Part shown: positions 50,436 to 59,020 of the stretch, one piece after another
Layout of the letters: every line of letters begins with the position of its first letter
How positions within the stretch are numbered: position 1 is the first letter of the stretch
Assembly (NCBI GenBank): GCA_964540965.1
Contig: CAZIOT010000007.1
Coordinates: forward strand, 1 to 64,000
DNA: 64,000 bases
Direction: 5' to 3'
Source: JADYZU01 sp964540965
GTDB taxonomy: Bacteria > Pseudomonadota > Alphaproteobacteria > Rhodobacterales > Rhodobacteraceae
The notes under the pieces: generated by a model
The model's database searches: none
The model's input: only the letters and a program-made list of their open reading frames with translations
What the model was told of the DNA's origin: nothing
Translations under genes and position numbers: made by a program

Positions 50436-51292
50436 TCCCGGCGCTCAAGGACCATCTCGCCACCGGCCATACCACGCTCTGCCGTTGCTGGGCGGTGGTG
50501 CGGCGCGATGGCATGACCTTCGGCTTTACCGACCACGATGTCGGACTGGCCTTTGACGGCATCGACTTTCGCCCCGATTCCGGCCTGTCGGCCAGTGCCA
50601 TGGTGCAGGGCACCGGCCTTGCCGTCGACAATACCGAGGTGCTGGGCGCGCTGTCGGATGCCGCGATCCGTGACGACGATCTGGCGGCCGGCCGGTTCGA
50701 CGGCGCCGAGGTGCGGTTGTGGCTGGTCAACTGGGCCGACCCGGCCGAACGCGACCTGCGGTTCCGTGGCACTTTGGGCCAGATCCGGCGCGGGCAGGGC
50801 GCCTTCCATGCCGAATTGCGCGGCCTGACGGAACAGCTGAACCAGCCGCGCGGCCGCGTCTATCACCGCGATTGCGCCGCCGTTCTGGGCGATGCCCACT
50901 GCCGCTTCGCGATGGGCACCCCCGGTTTTGTCGCCGAGGTCGCGATCCTGTCCGTGACCGACGACCGCCACCTGATCCTTCCCGGCCTTGGCGATTTCGC
51001 CGACCGCTGGTTCGACGGCGGCCGCCTGCGCGTGCTGGCCGGCGCCGCCGCAGGGCTGGACGGCGTGGTCAAGACCAGCCGCCTTGGCCCCGACGGCAGC
51101 CACACCGTCGATCTGTGGGAGCCGGTGCGGGCGCCGCTTGCCCCCGGTGATACCGTCCGCATCGAGGCGGGTTGCGACAAGCGGGCCAAGACCTGCCGCT
51201 TCAAGTTCGCCAATTTCGCCAACTTTCAGGGCTTTCCCCATATTCCGGGCGATGACTGGCTGATGGCCGGGCCGCGGGCGGCGGCGGAATGA
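50432..51292 (+). CDS. GTA hub protein with Fe-S cysteines (g13, DUF2163)
   Basis: This 286-aa protein matches the DUF2163/phage BR0599 family: LCRCWAVVRRDGMTFGFTDHDV near the start and GFPHIPGDDWLM at the end. Four cysteines in YHRDCAAVLGDAHC and GCDKRAKTC fit the iron-sulfur cluster described for the RcGTA hub. The hub sits at the tail tip. It overlaps both neighbours by 4 bases. Confidence 0.9.
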   Translation: MIPALKDHLATGHTTLCRCWAVVRRDGMTFGFTDHDVGLAFDGIDFRPDSGLSASAMVQGTGLAVDNTEVLGALSDAAIRDDDLAAGRFDGAEVRLWLVNWADPAERDLRFRGTLGQIRRGQGAFHAELRGLTEQLNQPRGRVYHRDCAAVLGDAHCRFAMGTPGFVAEVAILSVTDDRHLILPGLGDFADRWFDGGRLRVLAGAAAGLDGVVKTSRLGPDGSHTVDLWEPVRAPLAPGDTVRIEAGCDKRAKTCRFKFANFANFQGFPHIPGDDWLMAGPRAAAE

Positions 51293-51720
51293 CCGATCCC
51301 GTCACCGCGGCGCGGGCCTGGATCGGCACGCCCTATCTGCATCAGGCGTCCTGCCGCGGCGCCGGGACCGATTGCCTGGGCCTGATCCGCGGCATCTGGC
51401 GCGACCTGCACGGCGCCGAACCGGCGCCGATCCCGCCCTATTCGCCCGACTGGTCCGAACCGCAGGGCGAAGAGCGGCTGTGGGCCGCCGCAAGCGCGCA
51501 TCTTGCGGAAAAGCCCCTGGCCGACGCCGCGCCCGGCGACGTGATCCTGTTCCGCATGCGCGCCGGATCGGTCGCCAAGCACCTTGGCCTGCAAAGCGCC
51601 ACCGGCGCGGCCCCGGCCTTTATCCATGCCTATAGCGGGCAGGGCGTGGTCGAAAGCCCGCTGACCCCGCCCTGGGCGCGCCGCATCGTGGCGCGCTTTG
51701 CCTTTGACCCAAGGAGCTGA
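51289..51720 (+). CDS. GTA cell wall peptidase (g14, NlpC/P60)
   Basis: This 143-aa NlpC/P60 protein has the catalytic cysteine in GAGTDCLGLIRGIWRDL (about residue 28), the histidine in SVAKHLGLQS and a late HAYSGQGVVES. It would open the recipient's peptidoglycan during delivery. It overlaps g13 by 4 bases. Confidence 0.93.
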   Translation: MTDPVTAARAWIGTPYLHQASCRGAGTDCLGLIRGIWRDLHGAEPAPIPPYSPDWSEPQGEERLWAAASAHLAEKPLADAAPGDVILFRMRAGSVAKHLGLQSATGAAPAFIHAYSGQGVVESPLTPPWARRIVARFAFDPRS

Positions 51721-51723
51721 TCC

Positions 51724-54700
51724 ATGGCCACCATCCTTCTGTCGGCCGCCGGACTTGCCATCGGCGGCAGCATCGGCGGTTCCGTCCTGGGCCTGTCGAC
51801 GGCGGTTGTCGGCCGCGCGGCGGGGGCGATGCTGGGCCGGGCCATCGACGAGCGGCTTCTGGGGCAGGGGTCGGCCCCGGTCGAGACCGGCAAGGTCGAC
51901 CGTTTCCGCCTGACCGGCTCGGGCGAGGGCGCGGCTCTGGCCCGGCTGTGGGGCCGGGCGCGGGTGGGCGGGCAGGTGATCTGGTCGGGCCCCTTCACCG
52001 AAACCGCGCATACCAGCGGCGGCGGCAAGGGCGGCCCGCGCCGCCCGCGCACCACCGAATATTCCTACACCGTCAGCCTTGCCGTCGCCCTTGGCGCCGG
52101 CGAGATCACCCATGTCGGCCGCATCTGGGCCGATGGCGTGGAAATCCCGCGCGATGACCTGACCTTGCAGCTTTATACCGGCAGCGCCGACCAGATGCCC
52201 GACCCGCATATGGAGGCGGTCGAGGGCACCGGCGCCGTTCCCGCCTATCGTGGCCTTGCCTATGTGGTGATCGAGGATATGGACCTTGGCCCCTTCGGCA
52301 ACCGGGTTCCGCAGTTCACCTTCGAGGTGTTCCGCCCCGCGCCCGCCCGCGACGATGCCTCGGCCGAGGATCTGGCGCATCTGATCCGCGCCGTCGCCCT
52401 GATTCCCGGCACCGGCGAATATGCGCTGGCGACGACGCCGGTCTATCTGTCGTCGGACTATGGCGCGCAGGTGCCGGTCAACGTCAACACGGTGCAGGGC
52501 CGCAGCGACCTGACCGTCGCGCTTGACGCGCTCGAGGGCGAGTTGCCGGCGGTAGGCTCGGTGTCGCTGGTGGTGTCGTGGTTCGGCGACGACCTGCGCT
52601 GTGGCGACTGCACGGTGCGTCCGCGGGTCGAGCAGACCGCCTTCGACCCTTCGGCCCAGCCCTGGCGCGTCTCGGGCATCGCCCGCGCCGCGGCGGGCAC
52701 CGTGCCGATGCAGGCCGGCGCTCCGGTCTATGGCGGCACGCCGTCCGATGCCTCGGTCCTCGAATCCATCGTCGAGCTGAAATCGCGCGGCCAGAAGGTG
52801 ATGTTCTATCCCTTCATCCTGATGGAGCAGATGGCGGGCAACAGCCTGCCCGACCCCTGGACCGGCGGTACCGGCCAGCCGGCCCTGCCATGGCGCGGGC
52901 GGATCACCCTGTCGGCCGCGCCCGGCACCGCCGGTTCGCCGGACGGCACCGCCACGGCCGAGGCGCAGGTCGCAGCCTTTTTCGGCACGGCGCAGCCGGC
53001 GCATTTCACGCCCTCGGGCCAGACCGTCGCCTATTCCGGCCCCGCCGAATGGTCGTTCCGCCGCATGATCCTGCACTACGCCCGGCTTTGCGCCATGGCC
53101 GGTGGCGTCGATGCCTTCTGCATCGGGTCAGAACTGCGCGGGCTTACCTTCATCCGCGGCGCCTCCGGCTATCCCGCCGTCGATGCCCTGTGCCAATTGG
53201 CGGCCGAGGTGAAGGTGATCCTGCCCGACGCGACCGTCACCTATGCCGCGGACTGGAGCGAATATCACGGCCACCAGCCGCCCGGCACCGCCGACAAGAT
53301 CTTTCACCTCGACCCGCTCTGGTCCCATCCGGCCATCGGCGCCATCGGCATCGACAATTACATGCCCCTGTCCGACTGGCGTGACGGCGATGCCCATCTC
53401 GATGCCGGCTTTGGCGACATCCACAACCTCGACTACCTGACCGGCAATGTCGCGGGGGGAGAGCTTTACGACTGGTATTACCATTCCGAGGAGGCGCGGG
53501 CGGCGCAGATCCGCACGCCGATCGAGGACGGGCTTGAGGGCGAGCACTGGATCTGGCGGCAGAAGGACATCCTGGGCTGGTGGTCGAACGCCCACCACAA
53601 CCGCATCGGCGGCACCCGCGCCGCCAGCCCCACCGCCTGGGAACCGCAGTCCAAACCCGTCTGGTTCACCGAACTGGGCTGCGCCGCCATCGACAAGGGC
53701 ACCAACGAGCCGAACAAGTTCCTTGATCCGAAATCCTCGGAATCCATGCTGCCGGCCTGGTCGAACGGCCAGCGCGACGACCTGATCCAGATGGCCTATC
53801 TGCGTGCCATGCACCGCCATTTTGCCGATCCGGCGCAGAACCCGGTGTCCGCGACCTATGACGGGCGCATGGTCGACATGACCCGCGCCCATGTCTGGGC
53901 CTGGGATGCGCGGCCGTTCCCGGCCTTTCCGGCCCGGGCCGAACTGTGGTCCGACGGAGCCAACTATGCCCGCGGCCACTGGCTGAACGGGCGGGCGGGG
54001 TCGCGCGCGCTTGATTCCGTGGTGCGCGAGATCTGCGCCGATGCCGGGGTCACCGCGGTCGATACTTCGGCGCTTTTCGGCGTGGTCCGCGGCTATCGGG
54101 CCGAGGATACCGATACCGCCCGCGCCATGCTCCAGCCGCTCATGGTGGCGCATGCCTTCGACGTCGCCGAACGCGACGGCCTGCTGCGCTTTGCCAACCG
54201 CACCGGCAAGGTCACGGCCGACCTGCCCGCCGACAACCTTGCCCGCGGCGATGGCGACGACCCGCCCCTGACGTTGATCCGCGCGCCCGAGGCCGAACTG
54301 ACCGGCCGCGTCCGCCTGGCCTATGTCGAGGCCGAAGGCGATTACGCCGTGACACTGGCCGAGGCGGTGATGCCGGATCAGGCCACCACCTCGGTCTCGG
54401 CCTCGGACCTCGCGCTGGTCCTGACCCGGGCCGAAGGGCGGCAGACGGTGCAACGCTGGCTGGCCGAATCGCGCAATGCGCGCGAGACGGCGAGGATCGT
54501 CCTTCCGCCGTCGCTGGCCCATCTTGGGCCGGGCGATGTGATCCGTCTGGGCGGCGACCCCGCCCGCTGGCGCATCGACCGGATCGAGGACCGGCTGAGC
54601 CGCACGGTCGAGGCGGTGCGCATCGACCCCGCCGCCTATACCCCGGCCGAGGCCGAGGATGACGCGCCCGCGCTGACAAGCCCGGCCGTCGCGGTTCCGG

Positions 54701-55617
54701 TCGAGGCCCTGTTCATGGACCTGCCGCTTCTGACCGGGGACGAGGCACCCGAGGCGCCGCACCTGGCGCTGACCGCCCGGCCCTGGCCCGGCGCGGTGGC
54801 GCTATACGCCTCGGCCACCGACGACAATTACGCGCTTTCGGGCCTTTTCAGCAGCCCGGCCACGATCGGCACCACGGAAACCGCGCTGTTCGCGGCCCAG
54901 CCGGGCCTGTGGGACCGCGGGCCGGCGCTGCGGGTGCGGCTGCACCGCGGCGCGCTCGCCTCGGTGTCAGAGGCGCAGGTGCTGGCCGGCGCCAATCTTG
55001 CCGCGATCGGCGACGGCAGCCCGGAGAACTGGGAATTGTTCCAGTTTGCCGGGGCCGAACTGGTCGCCCCGCAGACCTGGGATCTGCGGCTACGGCTGCG
55101 CGGGCAGGCGGGGTCGGACGGGATCATGCCGCAGGACTGGCCGGCCGGTTCGCGCTTCGTGCTGATCGACGGCAGCGTCGACCAGATCGCGCTGGCACCT
55201 GCCTTGCGCGGGGTCGAACGCTTCTATCGCTGGGGTCCGGCGGCCCGCGGGCTTGACGATCCGACCTGGCGCAGCGCCGCGCTTGCCTTCCGCTGTATCG
55301 GCCTTCGGCCCTATGCGGTGGCGCATCTGCGGGCGACTGCGGCGGGCGGCGATCTGGCCTTCGGTTGGATCCGCCGGGCGCGCAGCGGCGGCGATTCCTG
55401 GGAGGGCTACGAGGTGCCGCTGGGTGAATCCGCCGAACGCTATCTTGTCCGCGTCACGGTCGACGGCATCCAGCGCCGCGAAACTGTGGTGACGGCGCCG
55501 GCATGGACCTATGGCGCGGCGATGCAGGCGGCAGACGGCGCCGGCACCCGCGTCGTGCAGGTGGCGCAGATCTCGGACCCGTTCGGGCCGGGGCCGTTCC
55601 GCAGCCTGACGTTGTGA
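51724..55617 (+). CDS. GTA large tail-tip protein (g15, host specificity/'megatron')
   Basis: The 1297-aa protein has an N-terminal membrane-like segment (TILLSAAGLAIGGSIGGSVLGLSTAVVGRAAGAM), a TIM-barrel glycosidase-like region (about residues 420-720; GGVDAFCIGSELRGLTFIRG, VTYAADWSEYHG, VWFTELGCAAIDKGTNEPNKF), then phage tail protein domains (about 780-960) and beta-rich C-terminal domains. It forms the central tail fibre/channel that contacts the recipient. Full length and open throughout. It overlaps the next gene by 1 base. Confidence 0.95.
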   Translation: MATILLSAAGLAIGGSIGGSVLGLSTAVVGRAAGAMLGRAIDERLLGQGSAPVETGKVDRFRLTGSGEGAALARLWGRARVGGQVIWSGPFTETAHTSGGGKGGPRRPRTTEYSYTVSLAVALGAGEITHVGRIWADGVEIPRDDLTLQLYTGSADQMPDPHMEAVEGTGAVPAYRGLAYVVIEDMDLGPFGNRVPQFTFEVFRPAPARDDASAEDLAHLIRAVALIPGTGEYALATTPVYLSSDYGAQVPVNVNTVQGRSDLTVALDALEGELPAVGSVSLVVSWFGDDLRCGDCTVRPRVEQTAFDPSAQPWRVSGIARAAAGTVPMQAGAPVYGGTPSDASVLESIVELKSRGQKVMFYPFILMEQMAGNSLPDPWTGGTGQPALPWRGRITLSAAPGTAGSPDGTATAEAQVAAFFGTAQPAHFTPSGQTVAYSGPAEWSFRRMILHYARLCAMAGGVDAFCIGSELRGLTFIRGASGYPAVDALCQLAAEVKVILPDATVTYAADWSEYHGHQPPGTADKIFHLDPLWSHPAIGAIGIDNYMPLSDWRDGDAHLDAGFGDIHNLDYLTGNVAGGELYDWYYHSEEARAAQIRTPIEDGLEGEHWIWRQKDILGWWSNAHHNRIGGTRAASPTAWEPQSKPVWFTELGCAAIDKGTNEPNKFLDPKSSESMLPAWSNGQRDDLIQMAYLRAMHRHFADPAQNPVSATYDGRMVDMTRAHVWAWDARPFPAFPARAELWSDGANYARGHWLNGRAGSRALDSVVREICADAGVTAVDTSALFGVVRGYRAEDTDTARAMLQPLMVAHAFDVAERDGLLRFANRTGKVTADLPADNLARGDGDDPPLTLIRAPEAELTGRVRLAYVEAEGDYAVTLAEAVMPDQATTSVSASDLALVLTRAEGRQTVQRWLAESRNARETARIVLPPSLAHLGPGDVIRLGGDPARWRIDRIEDRLSRTVEAVRIDPAAYTPAEAEDDAPALTSPAVAVPVEALFMDLPLLTGDEAPEAPHLALTARPWPGAVALYASATDDNYALSGLFSSPATIGTTETALFAAQPGLWDRGPALRVRLHRGALASVSEAQVLAGANLAAIGDGSPENWELFQFAGAELVAPQTWDLRLRLRGQAGSDGIMPQDWPAGSRFVLIDGSVDQIALAPALRGVERFYRWGPAARGLDDPTWRSAALAFRCIGLRPYAVAHLRATAAGGDLAFGWIRRARSGGDSWEGYEVPLGESAERYLVRVTVDGIQRRETVVTAPAWTYGAAMQAADGAGTRVVQVAQISDPFGPGPFRSLTL

Positions 55618-55949
55618 TGCGGGCGATCCTGACCACCGACATCGACACCGCCGCCCGCGCCGCGGCGGCGGTGCCGGAACCCGAGCGCGCGGCGCTGGTC
55701 GCGCGCCTGCTCGACCGCGCCCATGCCGGCGACAAATGGCGCAAGGCGACCGGGCGCGTCCATCCGGCCTTCGGTCCCGGCACGCTCGCCGGTGCGGCCG
55801 CCGGACTGCCGCTTGCCGCGCCGCCGCGGCGGTTCGATCCCGCCGCCTGTGACGCGCTGGCCGCGGTGATCGCCGGTATCGCCCGCTGGCGTGCCGAGCG
55901 CATGCGCCGAGCCCCTTTCAAACTGGCGCGGCCAACCCATCTGGTCTAG
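55617..55949 (+). CDS. Conserved small protein after GTA g15
   Basis: This 110-aa protein (RAILTTDIDTAARAAAAVPEP, DRAHAGDKWRKATGRVHPAFGPGTL, LAAVIAGIARWRAERMRRAP) is coupled to g15 by a TGATG overlap. It probably corresponds to the conserved hypothetical gene at the end of Rhodobacterales GTA clusters. Function unknown; it is helical and basic at the end. Confidence 0.75.
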   Translation: MRAILTTDIDTAARAAAAVPEPERAALVARLLDRAHAGDKWRKATGRVHPAFGPGTLAGAAAGLPLAAPPRRFDPAACDALAAVIAGIARWRAERMRRAPFKLARPTHLV

Positions 55950-55979
55950 AATCAGACCCTGACCGGAAAGGGAAAAGCC

Positions 55980-56810
55980 ATGGCCATCCTGCGCACCTCC
56001 ACCATTGCCGAGCTTGACCCCGTCTGGCACCGGATCTGCGAAGAGGCCGAGGCCGCCATCGCCGCAGAACCCCTGATGGGCGCGCTGATCCATTCCGGCG
56101 TGCTGCACCACCCGACTTTCGAACGGGCGCTGGCCTATCGCATCGCGCTGAAACTCGGCTCGAACGAGATGAGCGAGCAGATCCTGCGCGAGATCGCGGA
56201 CGAGGCCTATGCCGACGATCCCGACCTGCCCGCCGCCGCCCGTGCCGACATCATGGCGATCTACGACCGCGACCCGGCCTGCCACCGCTTCCTGCAACCC
56301 CTGTTGTATTTCAAGGGCTTCCAGGCGGTGCAAAGCTATCGCCTTGGCCATTGGCTCTGGCTCAAGGGGCGCCGGGATCTGGCCTATTTCGTGCAGATGC
56401 GCGTGTCCGAGGCATTCGGCGTCGACATCCACCCCGCCGCCCGCGTCGGCCGTGGCATCATGATCGACCATGCCCATTCCATCGTCATCGGTGAAACCGC
56501 GGTGGTGGGCGACAACGTGTCGATGCTGCATTCGGTGACGCTGGGCGGCACCGGGAAAGAGGACGGCGACCGCCACCCCAAGATCGGCGACGGCGTGCTG
56601 ATCGGCGCCGGCGCCAAGGTGCTGGGCAACATCACCGTCGGCCGCGGTGCCAAGATCGCGGCCGGTTCGGTGGTCCTGTCCGACATTCCGCCCTGCAAGG
56701 TGGTGGCCGGGGTGCCGGCCCGGATCGTCGGCGACGCCGACTGCGACCAGCCGGCGGTGCGCATGGACCAGGCCTTTCCCGGCTGCGGCTGTCAGGACGC
56801 GGCAAGCTGA
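55980..56810 (+). CDS. cysE: Serine O-acetyltransferase
   Basis: This 276-aa enzyme makes O-acetylserine for cysteine synthesis. The N-terminal helical domain (DPVWHRICEEAEAAIAAEPLMGALIHSGVL) is followed by a left-handed beta-helix with HPAARVGRGIMIDHAHSIVIGETAVVGDN (catalytic histidine in DHAH), SVTLGGTGKEDGDRHPKIGDGVLIGAGAKVLGNI and PARIVG. GGAAAGGGAAAAG precedes the ATG. cysE beside the GTA cluster is characteristic for Rhodobacterales. Its 3' end overlaps the next convergent gene by 19 bases. Confidence 0.97.
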   Translation: MAILRTSTIAELDPVWHRICEEAEAAIAAEPLMGALIHSGVLHHPTFERALAYRIALKLGSNEMSEQILREIADEAYADDPDLPAAARADIMAIYDRDPACHRFLQPLLYFKGFQAVQSYRLGHWLWLKGRRDLAYFVQMRVSEAFGVDIHPAARVGRGIMIDHAHSIVIGETAVVGDNVSMLHSVTLGGTGKEDGDRHPKIGDGVLIGAGAKVLGNITVGRGAKIAAGSVVLSDIPPCKVVAGVPARIVGDADCDQPAVRMDQAFPGCGCQDAAS

Positions 56811-57130
56811 TCAAAGGCCTCGAGCGCCTTGGCCGCATACATGTAGGCCGGCCCGCCGCCCATATACATGCAGACCGTCGCCACTTCGGCGATCTGGTCG
56901 CGGGTCGCGCCCGCCCGGATCGCCGCCTTGACGTGAAAGCCGATGCAATCTGCGCAGCGTTGGGTGATGCCGATGGCAAGGCAGATCAGTTCCTTGTTCA
57001 GGACGCTGACGGTCCCTTCGCCCATCGCCGCCTTGTGCATCGCGGTAAAGCCCGCCGCGCCTTCGGGCGCGGCCTTGCGATAGGCGCCCAGAAGCGCGGT
57101 TTCGTGGGCAAGGCTGTCTTTCCAGTCCAT
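56792..57130 (-). CDS. Carboxymuconolactone decarboxylase/AhpD-like protein
   Basis: This 112-aa protein has TAMHKAAMGEGTVSVLNKELICLAIGITQRCADCIGFHVKAAIRAG. The CxxCxxxH pattern (CADCIGFH) is the redox centre of AhpD-like alkylhydroperoxidases. It may reduce peroxides or act as a redox partner. It could also be a non-peroxidase CMD protein. Convergent with cysE. Confidence 0.87.
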   Translation of the reverse strand: MDWKDSLAHETALLGAYRKAAPEGAAGFTAMHKAAMGEGTVSVLNKELICLAIGITQRCADCIGFHVKAAIRAGATRDQIAEVATVCMYMGGGPAYMYAAKALEAFDQLAAS

Positions 57131-57214
57131 ATCGGTCTCCGTTCGTGACGGGCCGACCTTAGCCGCCCCGCCGCGCCCGCTGTTTGATATGGATCAGAGA
57201 ACTGTAATGTATTT

Positions 57215-57634
57215 CTACCCGCCGACCCGGGTGCAGGGAACCCGCGTCACGGTCAGCAAGCTGTCGCCCGGCGCCAGATCGGCGATCTCGGCGCTGTCGT
57301 CGGGATTGATGAGCCAGCCGATCCCCTCGCCCTCATGCGCATAGCCGGGCAGGCCGGGGTGAAAGACCTGGGGCAGCGACCGGCCCGGCGGCGGATCGTC
57401 GTCGATCCGCACATAGACACCGCCGATGACCGCACTGTAGCTGACCCGCCGGCCATCGGCGCATTGGTAGAAGACCGGCGGCAGCGGCCCGTCGACGATG
57501 ATCTCGTCGCCGTCCATGGCAACCGCCTGTGCCGGTATCTCTGCCTCGGGGGACAGCACCGGGTCGGGCAACGGCACCGGTTCACAGGCCGCAACCATCA
57601 CCAGGGCCACCACACCTATCGATTTCCGCCGCAT
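57215..57634 (-). CDS. Hypothetical lipoprotein
   Basis: This 139-aa protein starts RRKSIGVVALVMVAACEPV with a lipobox-like VAAC near residue 17. The mature part has YQCADGRRVSYSAVIGGVYVRID, like lysozyme-inhibitor (MliC)-type beta domains that start with a C-x-x-G motif, but the match is loose. AGGAGG lies 5 bases before the ATG at 57634; the longer frame to 57667 lacks such a site. Confidence 0.65.
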   Translation of the reverse strand: MRRKSIGVVALVMVAACEPVPLPDPVLSPEAEIPAQAVAMDGDEIIVDGPLPPVFYQCADGRRVSYSAVIGGVYVRIDDDPPPGRSLPQVFHPGLPGYAHEGEGIGWLINPDDSAEIADLAPGDSLLTVTRVPCTRVGG

Positions 57635-57668
57635 GACATCCTCCTGTCGCATGACGCCGGAAAGCATA

Positions 57669-57690
57669 GGCCCGCCACGAGGGGCGGGCC
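57669..57690 (-). terminator. Hairpin downstream of pdhC
   Basis: On the minus strand GGCCCGCC, a 6-base loop and GGCGGGCC form a perfect 8-bp stem 26 bases after the pdhC stop, followed by TATGCTTT. It could be a weak terminator. Confidence 0.5.
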
Positions 57691-57715
57691 TTGTCCTGGG
57701 TCAATTGCGGGGGAA

Positions 57716-59011
57716 TCAGGCGAGCATTCCCATCGGGTTTTCGAGGTTGTCCTTGATCGCCTGCAACAGTTCCGCCCCCAGCGCGCCGTCGATCACCCGG
57801 TGATCGACAGAAAGCGTCACCGACATCACCGTCGCCACCTCGATGCCGCCGGCATCGTTCACCACCGGCTTCTTGACCCCGGCACCGACAGCAAGGATCG
57901 CGCCATGCGGCGGGTTGATGACGGCGTCGAAATTGTCGATGCCGAACATGCCAAGGTTCGAGATCGCAAAGGAACCGCCCTGGTATTCGTGCGGCGCCAG
58001 CTTGCGGTCGCGGGCACGGGCGGCCAGATCCTTCATCTCGGACGACAGGGTGGAAAGCGACTTGGCCTCGGCATCCTTGAGCACCGGGGTGAACAACCCG
58101 CCCTCGATCGCCACCGCGACGGCCACATCCGAAGGCTTGAGCCTGAGGATCCGGTCGCCGGCCCAGACGGCATTGGCATCCGGCACCTGCTGCAACGCCA
58201 GGGCGCAGGCCTTGATGATGAAGTCGTTGACCGAAAGCTTGACCTTGCGCGGCTCGAGCTGCTTGTTCAGCTCGGCGCGGAACGCCATCAGCGCGTCCAG
58301 CCTTATGTCGCGGCGCAGATAGAAATGCGGGATGGTCTGCTTGGCCTCGCTCAGGCGGGCGGCGATGGTCTTGCGCATCCCGTCCAGCTTGACCTCGTCG
58401 AAGGCGCGGCCCTGATACATGCGGATCACCGCATCCGCCGCCGGACCGGCCGCCACGGGTGCAGCCGCGGGCACAGGCGCCGCCGATGCGGCTGGCGCCG
58501 CCACGGCCGCGGGTTTCGCCGCCTCGACATCGGCCCGGACGATCCGGCCATGCGGGCCCGAGCCCGCAACGCCGGAGAGATCCAGCCCCTTCTGCGCCGC
58601 GATGCGGCGGGCAAGGGGCGTCGCGAAGATGCGGGTGCCGTCCGATCCGGGGGCAGGGACCGCCGCCGGGGCAGCGGCCGCAGGCGCCGCGGCTGCGGCG
58701 GGCGCGGGCGCCGCTTCGGTCTTTGCCGTCGCGGCGGGCTTGGCTGCGGTCACGTCCGCCGCACTTTCGCCGTCGCCCAGCAGCACGGCGATGGGGGTGT
58801 TGACCTTCACGCCCTCGGTGCCGGCGGCGACCAGGATTTTGCCCAGCACGCCTTCGTCGACCGCCTCGAACTCCATCGTCGCCTTGTCGGTCTCGATCTC
58901 GGCGATGATGTCGCCGGCCTTGACCGCATCGCCCTCGGCCTTGAGCCATTTGGCCAGCGTGCCTTCCTCCATGGTCGGAGACAGCGCGGGCATCAGGATT
59001 TCAACTGGCAT
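57716..59011 (-). CDS. pdhC: Pyruvate dehydrogenase E2 (dihydrolipoyllysine acetyltransferase)
   Basis: The 431-aa E2 has one N-terminal lipoyl domain (ILMPALSPTMEEGTLAKW, lipoyl lysine in ETDKATMEFE about residue 43). An Ala/Pro linker follows, then a subunit-binding domain (IFATPLARRIAAQKGLDLSGVAGSGPHGRIV) and the catalytic domain ending VTLSVDHRVIDGALGAELLQAI with the active-site histidine. It forms the core of the PDH complex. The lipoyl domain is very similar to that of pdhB. It is 9 bases after pdhB. Confidence 0.96.
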   Translation of the reverse strand: MPVEILMPALSPTMEEGTLAKWLKAEGDAVKAGDIIAEIETDKATMEFEAVDEGVLGKILVAAGTEGVKVNTPIAVLLGDGESAADVTAAKPAATAKTEAAPAPAAAAAPAAAAPAAVPAPGSDGTRIFATPLARRIAAQKGLDLSGVAGSGPHGRIVRADVEAAKPAAVAAPAASAAPVPAAAPVAAGPAADAVIRMYQGRAFDEVKLDGMRKTIAARLSEAKQTIPHFYLRRDIRLDALMAFRAELNKQLEPRKVKLSVNDFIIKACALALQQVPDANAVWAGDRILRLKPSDVAVAVAIEGGLFTPVLKDAEAKSLSTLSSEMKDLAARARDRKLAPHEYQGGSFAISNLGMFGIDNFDAVINPPHGAILAVGAGVKKPVVNDAGGIEVATVMSVTLSVDHRVIDGALGAELLQAIKDNLENPMGMLA

Positions 59012-59020
59012 CGTCGCCCC

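Noticed and set aside
51226..53076. Open frame of 616 codons on the minus strand
   Set aside because: It is antisense to GTA g14 and g15, which are collinear with the RcGTA order.
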